Assembly (NCBI RefSeq): GCF_034190915.1
Contig: NW_026947493.1
Location: forward strand, 47,138,501-47,202,500
DNA: 64,000 nt
Direction of reading: 5' to 3'
Origin: Cavia porcellus
Lineage: Eukaryota; Chordata; Mammalia; Rodentia; Caviidae
Made by a program: the position numbers and the translations under genes. The notes beneath the pieces are model-generated. The model saw only the letters and a list, made by a program, of their open reading frames with translations. It ran no database searches and had not been told where the DNA came from. Shown piece by piece: positions 54,519 to 64,000 of the stretch (positions are counted from its first letter, which is position 1; the number at the start of each line of letters is the position of its first letter).

Positions 54519-57500
54519 TAAGATTGCCATTGCTGAGTGGTATATTTATTTAATTTCATAATGTAATAGTAAGTCTGAACTTTTCAGAAGTCCGTATTAA
54601 TTTTATCAAATTATATTTAAGATGCAAAATAAATACTGATTAATAAGCCTGTGTTTTCCCCTAAAGTGTTTTGGTGATGTTATTGTTGTTTCCTGATAGA
54701 AATCTTGGAAGAATACATAAAAGTGCAGTGTGCAAAGAAGGCAGTAGAGCTGCCTGTGACTTTCCCTTGTTTCTTGTGATAGAGAAGTTTTCTAAAGGGG
54801 TTGTGTGAGACTTACTGGAGATGGCTAGTGTCATTAAGACAGCTTGCTTTGGGGCACTAACTTCATTGGGCCACTGTTTGGCACCAGAATCTTGCCAGCA
54901 AGTATTAGTCTGAATCCATCCGATCTGGGTATTTTTATAAAATGACATCTAGAGGGTTTTTAAATTTTGATTTTATTAAGACAACAAAGGATAAAAGAAA
55001 ATGAAGTTATTCTATGAAATAGGGAATTATATGCTCTTTACTGACAATATATACCAATATACTGCAAATTGTGTTCTGAAAGAAAAATCACTCAGGGATG
55101 CTTATTGAAACCAGGCTTGTTGGTTTTGGTAAGTTGAGGAAACACTGGGTTAAAATTGTCTTTCTCTTTATAACTAGACTCTCAGACTCTTTAATATGCT
55201 AATAGGAATCCTGAAACTCTAGCCCACTCGAGATAAATATTGTTTTGTGGAATGCCTCCCACACTACTCTGTCAAACACTGGATCCTACTATGCAGTTAA
55301 TTTAAACCAATATAAACAACTATGGGTAGCATTCTGTGAGTTTTGATATTAACTTTGAATTCCTGTCGTGATCAGTGGAGTGATCAGGTGAAGTAAGAGA
55401 TATATTCGTATCCTCTTTAGATTTGCTCTTCTTTCTTGCCTGTTGGCTTCTACATGTATCCCCCCCTTTTCCTTTTTTGCCTGTCCCACTCTTGCTGTGT
55501 CCTTCAATAAAGCCCCTGACAGTCACTGCTGAGAATCCTTAGTACCTCAGTCTGTTACTGCTCCATATCTAGATTTTTTTCAGTATAGAGTTTCACTGAT
55601 GACTTCTAAGGAGCTTTTTTTCTTCTTATGTATCCTGCAAAATGCCTGTCAGCAGTCACTTAGGTCATTACTAGCACCAGTCACTGGTAGCATTTATTTC
55701 TGTAAATTTATTGTTTTCTGTTTACATATCTCATGTTATATATTGAGTAAGAAAAGATCTCTAATATTCAGCTTACTTTAAAAACCTTATCTGTGTAAAC
55801 TTGTTAAATTAAAAAGTAAAAATAATTTGCTGCCCTTTGAAATGTCATGGGAGGCATCAGTGCTTTCCTAGATGCTCAGCAATGCCTATTCCTAGTCTGC
55901 TGGTGCTCTCATATTCCTTTTGGCTCCCAGCAGGACCTCAGTTCCTTCAGACAATTCCTTCAAACTCATGTGGATCTTAGTGGATGATGCACAGGTGATT
56001 AAGGTGTTGTCTCTTAGTCTTCATCTGCTGTTTTTGGCCTGGTTGTAATAGGGCAGGCATTATGCAAATTATGTTTCTGTTTGTCAGCTTTCTTGTTTAT
56101 AGGGCACTCTAGAAGGGAAAAGGGACTTCCCTCCTTGCTGATCACTTATTTCAAGTTCCTGTTTTAAGAGACCCAGCAATGGTGCCTCACCTGTGCCTCA
56201 GCAGGAGCTTCCAGTGTACCAGCTTCTTACTTCTATAACCAGCTTTCAGTGGGTCTGGCAGAACACGCTGTCCTCGAACATCTGAGTCTAGACTTCCAGG
56301 TGTTCTCTTCCTTAGGGTTTGGGTTTCTAGGAGCAAGATTCTGCTGGCTTTTAGATTCTGGTGACCTGACCCATTCTCTGGTTTCTGGCAGCCCTGGGTT
56401 GGCCAATGCCTCCTGTAGTTAAACACTTGTGTTTTGTCATTATTGACATTTGATCATTTCTTTCTCCAGTTGCCTATATTAAAATATATCTGTCAAGCTG
56501 GCAAGTCTTCTGTTTTCCTGGGTGAAGTCCAGTAAGTCCTAGTGCTGCCTCCCATGAAAGTCAGGAAGCAGGGAGTCCAGGTTGCCGCTCTTCTACCCTA
56601 GTCCAGCCAGTGTGCATCCTGGTTGAGCCAGGTCAACCAAATGCTGTGCTGGGCTTCTGAATCTTGAGAAGTCTGATGACAAATCATAGCTGGAATGTGT
56701 TTATCATGGTGGGTACTACTGGCTTTACTCTCTTCATTAGAGGGCTTCCTCTAACATTCCTGTTTTGGGCTGTTTTAGAGTTCTCTTGACAACCCTGTTG
56801 CTAAGTCAGGTTCTTCAGACTTTATTCAGCGATCATTTCCCTGATAGTTTTCCAGAAATGTCCCATATCAGCCATAGCTATCATATGACTAGCCAAGGAA
56901 CCTAAATCCCAAATATACTAAAATATATTGAAAGTGTCATTCACTACCATCTTTACTGTACAAAATTTAAGATATTTTCAATAAAAAATTCTAGCCTCCT
57001 TCTCAGATGCCCTATAAACAAGAACAAGTTGAAAAAGGAGGAATATAATATTTATAATCTCTGCCCCCAGAATCACTGGGCTGAGAACAGCAGAGATAGA
57101 CAACACTTTAATCACTGGCACATCATTTACCAAGAACCACACAAGCTTGAAGAAATCGTCCAAAGGAACTGAGGTGCTGATAAAGGGGGTTGTTTTCTGG
57201 GAGCCAAAAGGAATATGGGAGCTCCAACAGACTAGGAATATTAAGCAAAGATCATCAAATTCACAATGTTACTTCTGACGAGGTAGCACTGAAAGTTACA
57301 CTCTAGACTTCAGACTTCAAAAGAGTTCTTTTCTTCACAGTTAGCAATAGCAAGTATTTCTGTGCACAGCCTTTTAGCACCTTGTATTTCTCAGCACTTC
57401 ATCCTGAAAGCTAACTAAACACCTACTCTCTAATTATCCAATTTCTATAGGAAACATGTTCCAATTAATAGACTCCTGCATACCTATAAGCACTTGGCAT

Positions 57501-57725
57501 GCACTTTAGTAAATGCACTTCTGTTATGAGTAAGTGGCACTAATCGTTTCAGCTGTCTTAGGGAGTATGGAGTCTCCCCTTCGGGCTTCCAGTTGTACTA
57601 ATAGTTTTCCACTCCACTGCCATCCCATGTATTTTGTTTGAAATGGAAATTTTAAACTCCTTTACAGAGTTTAAGATGTTTGTCAAAATTTACTTCCTAT
57701 CAGTTAGAGTCAAATGGAAGCCTCT
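54519..57725. other. Unassigned sequence, 3.2 kb
   Basis: No gene or young repeat is recognised. Open frames of 60-95 codons (for example 54661-54948 minus and 56187-56426 minus) have no family resemblance. The block 56000-56650 is less AT-rich than its surroundings. Confidence 0.5.
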
Positions 57726-57732
57726 AACCCTA

Positions 57733-57825
57733 TTTATTATTTATTTATTTAGGTACTGGGGATCAAACTCATGACTGCGTGCTTGCAAGGCAGGCATTTA
57801 TGGAGCTGAGTTAAATCCCCAGCCC
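57733..57825 (-). mobile_element. ID-type SINE
   Basis: It runs 'ttatttatttaggtactggg', then 'gatcaaactcatgactgcg' and 'cttgcaaggcaggcattta', to 'gttaaatccccagcccc'. The flanks carry a short 'taaccct' duplication (57726-57732 and 57826-57832). The tail is a TTTA repeat, not the usual A-run. Confidence 0.93.
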
Positions 57826-57877
57826 CTAACCCTCTTCAAAGAACTGGAAACAATGTAACTTTGGGTTCATTTTTAGT

Positions 57878-57960
57878 TCAGTGTTTCTCAAATTTTCTTG
57901 TGAAAAAATAATTACTCAAAGAGCTTATCAACTACAAATTCTTAGGCTGTACATGTAGAG
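57878..57960 (+). mobile_element. Possible MER5-type hAT relic
   Basis: 'cagtgtttctcaaattttct' and 'gagcttatcaactacaaatt' with 'cttaggctg' echo the MER5A start and middle. The far end is not recognisable. Confidence 0.45.
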
Positions 57961-59569
57961 ATTGCACTTTCTTATGTGAGGAGAGGAGCTCAAGAATTTA
58001 ATGCATGTCCCAGTGAATTCTCATGTAGACATTTTGAGCAACAGACCAGTTCACTGCTGGGCATGCCTTCTTTGGCATTTGAGACGTCCTGTGAACATTC
58101 CCATGTGTAATGCTATGAACATGGTTATTAGTGGAGCTTGTTCCTTGCCGTTGCTTCTTCTGAATAGTGAATGTCTGAAGTTTAGCAAGAACACACAAAA
58201 AGGAAGAATATTAATATATGCATTGAATTCTCATACAGTTAGTCATATTGAATAGGTGTTAGGGTGAGAAAATTATTTTTTTTTAACTTTAAAGATTCCC
58301 GTAAAAGATCACATTTTCTTTCATGTCATTATGCACAGGTCCTATAACCCAGTGAATTGTTTACAATTTGCTCTAACTCATACAGAAAAGAGGCTGTTCC
58401 CAGTTCATCTTTGTGTCCACCATACTGTGAGATCTACATGCCACTCTTAATTTAAAGTTTTATACTGACCAAAGTCACTGAGTTAGTCTAGTTTACTTCA
58501 GGCATTTTAGACAGCAAGGATTTAAAAAGTAATATAATCATGAGCTTAGAAAAAAAGTCAAACGCCAGTATTCCACCAAATAGATTAGTAATTATACTAG
58601 CAGAAATAAAGGACAGACATGGCTTCAGGGGGTCCTTTTGATCTGTTTTTCATGGTGGAAAAAAAACTTAATGTGTTCATACACGATTCTCAGTGACTTC
58701 TAGAAACTGCCTTTGTCACTGAAATACAGAGCAACCACAAAGTAACGAGAATCAGACAATTTTGTTCTTGTAGTAGCTGTTTCATGTCATTTACAAATTC
58801 AGACCATTGAAACTGTCAAAGTAATTTAGTGACAAAGTGGACCGTTTCAAACTCCAGTGTTCCTTTCTTTTAGGAAGTATCCCCATAACCCAACAAAAGT
58901 ATGTTTTAAAAAATATCCATGGCATTTATTTCTTGTTATAAATATTTTATGTATCTCACTACAATAGCTTATATTGGTAGTTATCAAAAAGTGTTTCTCG
59001 TCCAACTAGAACGTTTCATGTTCTTCAATTAAAAATAAATATCTGATAAAGTGCACCAATTTCACTTTCATTCTGTTTTTGCTGTTTCCTGAGAAAAAAG
59101 CAATGTCAGTTTTATTTTTAGTGTACATCATATTTTGTACATTATTTACATAAAAATTTCTAAGGACATTTGAGTAATTTCACATAAAACTAATGATTGT
59201 CTTTAGACAATTATTTGACTCTAGACAGGGAAAATTGAAAAAACTAGGTATTCCTTATAAAGTTCTATTTGGCAAGCTAAATCCTTAAAAGTGGTGTCTT
59301 ATGCTTTAGTTTCTAGCTGTCCTAAACACTGATTCTGCTGGCTTTGAGTGCGTTTGGTGTCTCTCATGAGTTTTCAGACAGGACCTGAGCACATTTGGAT
59401 CTGCCACAGAAGAATGAATGCTTAGAAGGTGGAGACAGTGACCACTGCCTGTCCATTAAATGCAGAGAGGGCGGGAGGGTAACAAAAACTAACAAAACTG
59501 GGCAAAGACCACATTGTTAGAAGTTGTTTGCTGTAGTTCTAGTGCTGCTGACTCCTAGTGGGTAGTTTA
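57961..59569. other. Unassigned sequence
   Basis: No gene or preserved repeat is seen. The 84-codon frame at 58001-58255 and its minus-strand partner are overlapping chance frames. Confidence 0.5.
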
Positions 59570-59650
59570 GGATACTACCGAGCTTCAGTTTTGTCATCAA
59601 GAAAATGGGAATATTCTTCTCCCAGCAAGCTCATTGTGTAAATCAAGTGC
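59570..59650 (+). repeat. MIR SINE fragment
   Basis: 'cttcagttttgtcatcaaga' followed by 'aaatgggaatattc' and 'aagctcattgtgtaaatcaa' matches the MIR middle section. Confidence 0.6.
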
Positions 59651-59656
59651 AGTTGT

Positions 59657-59920
59657 TGAACTGGTGGTGCATGGCTGTAATCTCAGCACTCTGGGAGACT
59701 GAGGCAGGAGGATCACAGGTTTGGGCCCACCTTGGGAAATGTAGTGACTTAGTAAGGCTCTGTCTAAAAATAAAATAAAATAAAATAAAATAAAATAAAA
59801 TAAAATAAAATAAAATAATAAAATAAAAAAAATATATATGTAAAAGTCTGGGGATGTAGCTTAGTGTGAAGACACTAGGTTTAATCCCCAATATTGCCCC
59901 AAACAAAACATAACAAAAAC
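59657..59920 (+). mobile_element. B1-dID chimeric SINE
   Basis: The left half is a 7SL-derived B1 monomer ('ggtggtgcatggctgtaatc', then 'tcagcactctgggag' and 'gaggcaggaggatcacag'). After an (AAAAT)n linker comes a short ID-derived half ('gtctggggatgtagcttagt', 'ggtttaatcccca'). It is flanked by 'agtgcagttgt' (59646-59656) and 'agtgcaattgt' (59921-59931), 10 of 11 identical. This fusion is known from squirrel-related and other non-muroid rodents. Confidence 0.9.
59766..59829. repeat. (TAAAA)n microsatellite in SINE linker
   Basis: About eleven TAAAA units lie between the B1 and ID halves, with a couple of irregular units at the right end. Confidence 0.95.
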
Positions 59921-59962
59921 AGTGCAATTGTAAAAATAGTGATTTTTATGTTAGCAGCTTCT

Positions 59963-59964
<2 letters not shown>

Positions 59965-60007
<43 letters not shown>
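59965..60007. repeat. (CA)n microsatellite
   Basis: Uninterrupted AC run of about 43 bases. Confidence 0.97.
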
Positions 60008-60009
<2 letters not shown>

Positions 60010-60224
60010 GCGGAATATTACAAAGTAGAACTCGTGAAAAGAGAAATGACCTGGGATCAAAAGATTATGTTCTAGTATTAGCTTGATCACATACTTATTT
60101 TGCTTCTATATGAATACCTTGGTATTTTGCTGAACCTCATTTTCTTTATTTTTAGAATAGAAAGATATTTGTTCCTGACATACTTATTCAACTAAATTTG
60201 CTCATTAAATAAAAATACATGTAG

Positions 60225-60330
60225 TTATTTAATCTTTAACTGCACTGAGCATGAGGGATACAGGTGTCAATAAAATAGTGTTGGCTCTGCCATATTGGAG
60301 CTTACAGCTTAGTAGAATGGATAAAAGAAT
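60225..60330. repeat. L2-like LINE relic
   Basis: 'ctgcactgagcatgagggat' followed by 'acaggtgtcaataaaatag' and 'tattggagcttacagcttag' matches the L2 3' block. Confidence 0.6.
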
Positions 60331-61499
60331 TACTTGGTAAATTTTAAATTGTTATGCAATGTATAGTATTAATATTGTTAGTACTAGAAAATGAAAAAGA
60401 TTTTAGACAATTTTAAAAAATCAACCATCTGTCTTGTCTATTCCAAATGTTCCAAATACAAGCAAAATTCTCAGTTATTTCTGAATTGCTATTCAGAGAA
60501 CAAAGTTGGCTTGAAAAAACTAGATTAGTTTAAATTTTCATGCTTAATTATATATATGACAATTACTAGAAGAGTGTTTTGAATGTTTAAGAATAAATCA
60601 ATATGACACCAAATCTGATTCTCTGCTTATGTAATTGAATACTGGCTATGATGAGGTCCTGAGAGAAATCCCTTCAGTGTGTTCAAGCTATGGGAATACC
60701 ATGTAAAGAATTCCTTGTCATTTTAGTAAGTGCAGTTAATTTTATCCTGTCCTGATAGGCTGTCAGTGGTCCTGAAGTTAATGCTGGGGACATTGTGGTT
60801 GTCAGTAGTTTATAGCTGGGAGGAATGAGGAAATCGTATCTGGTACGCATTTTATTTTAAATGGTTTTAATTTAGTATTTAAAGTAAGAACTCAAGTTGT
60901 GGTAGATTTTTGGCTTTTTCAAAATAATTCAAATTGTATTTATTTATAGTGTTTTGAAACAATATGTTCTGTTCCTCTAACAGCATGCAAAACTAGCTTC
61001 CTAATTCTAGCTCTTTTATTATGTGAAATAGTCTATAAATAAAGGACAAAGCATGAACATTCAACAGCCAACTTCTATTGTTAATCTCTCTTTTTGTTCT
61101 TATTGATGTTACTATAGCTATAATAAAAACATATTCACCATTTTATATGTATTAGATGAAGCTTCAGGATCAGTGCAAGTTCTAGTAAATGGAAAATGCT
61201 AAAACTCAGAGTCTGAGAAGTGAGTGGTGGTCCTCTAAACTGTGAGCAGCTCAGGGATGGAAATACAAGCTCTGGAAGAAAGGTCTAGGTAAAAGGTAAT
61301 TTGCTCTGCCTTTTCACATGGAAATGTGTTTGATTTGGTAAACGCAGCTTCTTCTTTCTGGCAGCCAAGGCTAATTCTCTAGGCTCTTGATGGACTGTCA
61401 AAAGGAGAGGGTCAAGTTGGGGAAAGTCTCTCTTTGATACCAGCCCTGCACGTGACATAGATGGTGTGGGGGCATGGATGACTTTTGCATCCATGGTGA
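60331..61499. other. Unassigned AT-rich sequence
   Basis: No gene or preserved repeat is seen. Confidence 0.5.
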
Positions 61500-61825
61500 T
61501 AGCTGAGAAACTCTTATCCAAAATGCTCAGAACTAAAAGTATTTTAGATTTCAGAAGCTTTTTTAAAATTTTGGAATATTGTGTCTATACAATGAAATAT
61601 TTTGAGGCTGGGATGCAAGTCTAAACACAAAATTCAATTTTTCATATATACCATATTATGTATAGCCTGGAGATAATTTTATACAATGTTTCAAATTATT
61701 TTATTGCATGAAACAAAGTTTTACAGCATAGAATTTTGCACTTGTGGCATGATGTTAGCCCACAAAAACTTTCTTATTCTTATTCTTCTTGATTTTTTGG
61801 TTAAGGATCTCAACCTGTGCTGTGC
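61500..61825. mobile_element. Tigger/MER-type DNA transposon relic
   Basis: The left side reads 'cttatccaaaatgctcagaa' with 'attttagatttcag' and 'attttggaatattg'. The right side ends 'gattttttggttaaggatct' and 'caacctgt'. These match a non-autonomous Tc1/mariner-like family with 'atccaaaatgct' and 'ggatgctcaacctg' ends. The family name is uncertain. Confidence 0.5.
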
Positions 61826-62405
61826 TCAGCATTTCACTTCTGAGCAAACTCATTTGACACCTTACTTTGTAAGCCTTGTGTGGGACTTTGGAAAGCATTG
61901 TTGCATTTTGAATTTATCTCTTTCTCCAAAAGCTTATTTTTAGGTTATTAGGAGAATTAATGCTCAGAAACTCAATAAAACTATTGGTTTTTGAGAAATC
62001 ATTGGGCCGAACCTCTCCTGTACAACGGATGGGTCTCACAGTGAGAAACTTCAAAGGCAAATACTAGTCATGAGAGGGAGGAGAAAAGCGTCATGAAACA
62101 GTGAACATTTCTTTCTTCCAGGGTGATCTTGATATATGTCATTTAACTACATGGAACTATAGAGATGAGAGTATAGTATTTTTCTAGCTAAAATTGGTAT
62201 CAGTTTTTTTTTAACCTGAAGATTATTTCCCTATTCCCTTCACACAAATTCTTTAATGAAGTAATAGATCTAAGATCTAAGTGATCTCCAGCTAATGTTT
62301 ATGGAAGGAGACACCTGTGAAGGCAACTACTACTTAATGAGATTTGGGGTCTTAATTTACTGCTACATCCCTTGTACTTGAAAGCATGTAGTACTATTAG
62401 ACATC
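61826..62405. other. Unassigned sequence
   Basis: No gene or preserved repeat is recognised. Confidence 0.5.
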
Positions 62406-62841
62406 TGTTACAGTTTAAGTCTAAAGTGTCCTCTAAAAACTCATGTTTTCAGAGTTGGTGCTTTTCAAAGGTGATTGGACCATAGGTTGCTATACTCATC
62501 AGTGGATTAATTCATCGAAGAGTTCATAGATGACTGTACAGTCAGAGAATGGGGTGCATTGAGAAGATGCAGATCACCGAGGGCATGACATGAAAGGATG
62601 TCTTCTTGTTGCCAGCTACTCCCTTCTGTCTCTGCTTCCTGGTTGGCATGTGGAGAGCAGCTTTTCTCTCTCATGCCCTCTTCCCATGCCCTCGAGCCAT
62701 GCCCCTCCACTATTCATCTGTGATTTGGAGGCAGCCAGCTGTGGGCTGAACTTTCTGAAACCATGAACCAAAATAAACCTCTCCTCCTTTAAGTTGCAGG
62801 CATAGAATGTTTGTCTCAAAGATGGAAAATAACTGATAACA
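62406..62841 (+). mobile_element. Solo LTR, ERVL-MaLR type
   Basis: It starts TGTTACAGTTTAAGTC and ends CTGATAACA (TG...CA), about 436 bp long. It shows the MaLR order: 'ggtgattggaccatagg', 'ttaattcatcgaag', 'ccctcgagccatg', 'tctgaaaccatgaaccaaaa' then 'taaac' (polyadenylation region). There is no internal sequence on either side. Confidence 0.8.
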
Positions 62842-64000
62842 GGACCTGATAAATATTTGTTACGTGAATGAATACATACAGACCAACCATCAGACTGAAT
62901 TTGCAGACAGAAGGACCAAAGTTACTCATTTTACCCAAATGGGTGATTTCCAAAAATTAACACCCTGAGAGGAATTTTCCCATGTATAACATTTGTAAGG
63001 AAACAATGATATTTTGAAATCTTACAGAAACTCAGCATCTGAGCATTGTATGAAGGAGGAGTTATTCTGATGTAGTTTTGGGGTGTTACTAGTTTACCTG
63101 GTAACGATGAAGAGAACATCAGGAGTAGAGAGGTCAACATATTGGCAAAGGAAACAAGGCAGAATCAGTATGGTGGTTGGAAGAGGTTGAGGATGGGGAA
63201 GGTGGGGGGAAATTAGGTCAGTAATCTTGGGTAATCATCCTGTGGAGGATATGCTGTGGACCATAAATGGGCTTCTTTTTAGCTGTAAAGAGGAAAGCTA
63301 TAAAAGAGTTGTTAGAAACACAGTGATATAATAAGATTTTGGATGATTTCTTTGTAATCTCTGTAGGGGTATGAGTTATAGGCAGGTGACAGGTGGACTT
63401 CAGGGTCCCAGTAAACAGGAACATGCAATCTGGCCACATACAGGGCCATAGCTTGTCTGCTACCATTGAAAGTGAGTGACATAAATGACAAGAGGTGCTG
63501 GAAAAAATAAGTATAATATTATGGAAGAATCTCATTTCTGTGTTATTCATTGTCTTTAACCAGAGATCATTGCTAAGTCTGTGGTAGAAGATGTTTCAAT
63601 TTGAGCTCTGAAAGCCATTGTGAAGCTTGATCCAAGTAATTTGAGTGAGAAGCTGATGGTAGCATTCAGCAAAATTCATACAGTAGAAGCACAGGTGTGT
63701 AGAGCAGACAGGAAGTAAGTGCTTACTGGCTATAGGGAGCATGTTGTCTATGGTGAAAGAATCTCTGCTTTGGGATTTCCAAAAGCTGAATTCTTTGTTC
63801 TGCTCTGAATCCTCTGTAGTGAAAATTTTACCCAGAAAATCTGGGCCTCAGTTTTTTTTATTTGTAAAACAAAGGCCTAAACTAGATAATTCTAAAGTAA
63901 ATACCATGGCTTATAATTTTACGAACTATAGGGAAAGTTCTTTTCCATATCTTGAAGAGGAAAACATGGGAGTTTTCAAATAAATAAGAGGGAAGTCTTG
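62842..64000. other. Unassigned sequence to window end
   Basis: No gene is recognised. Open frames of 69-110 codons on the minus strand (62931-63140, 63218-63550) and an 80-codon plus-strand frame at 63741-63983 have no domain or family resemblance. Confidence 0.5.

Noticed and set aside
59643..59927. 94-codon minus-strand frame with Phe-Tyr-Ile repeats
   Set aside because: It is the antisense translation of the (TAAAA)n linker in the B1-dID SINE.

Overview
The window is mammalian nuclear DNA, AT-rich, with no recognisable host exon, tRNA, rRNA or other cellular gene on either strand. It is best read as intergenic or intronic sequence. The repeats point to a rodent: tRNA-derived ID-type SINEs opening with GGGGCTGGGGATTTAGCTCAG, a chimeric B1-dID SINE (59657-59920), ERVL-MaLR LTRs, and old L1, L2, MIR, MER5 and Tigger relics common to placental mammals. 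B1-dID without mouse-type B1/B2/B4 SINEs favours a non-muroid lineage such as squirrel-related, dormouse or beaver-like rodents. The species cannot be fixed from sequence alone.

Region by region. 1-20 kb is low-repeat sequence with scattered MIR, L2, MER5 and L1 relics, one old ID SINE and microsatellites. 20-29 kb holds a young ID SINE, a palindromic mariner-derived element, MIRs, a HAL1 3' fragment, a Tigger relic, an old L1 3' end, a second young ID SINE and MaLR LTRs. 29.7-54.5 kb is a dense retrotransposon block. It contains three full-length 'half-L1' (HAL1) elements, which have ORF1 but no ORF2 (29748-33256 minus, 37435-40600 plus, 51367-54501 minus). It also contains an older L1/HAL1 intermediate (40618-43719), a MaLR provirus with both LTRs (43820-46200), a small hAT element, a 3'-truncated L1 (about 47550-51010) with a truncated HAL1 nested in it, and a second palindromic mariner copy beside a 260-bp inverted duplication. 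54.5-64 kb returns to low-repeat sequence with a few SINEs, a DNA-transposon relic and a solo MaLR LTR.

The notable system is the HAL1 family. The two youngest copies encode long ORF1 proteins (350 and 338 residues) with coiled-coil, RRM and C-terminal regions. They start with a YY1-like motif at a constant offset and end in a 3' UTR built from degenerate repeats of about 150 bp. No reverse transcriptase is encoded, so they must have used L1 ORF2 protein in trans. HAL1 as a class is known. The local details (repeat-built 3' UTR, a visible intermediate that keeps the start of ORF2, and two insertions at one endonuclease site) are the parts worth following up.

Every open reading frame outside the retrotransposons is short and shows no family resemblance I can defend. 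All identities quoted were judged by eye.
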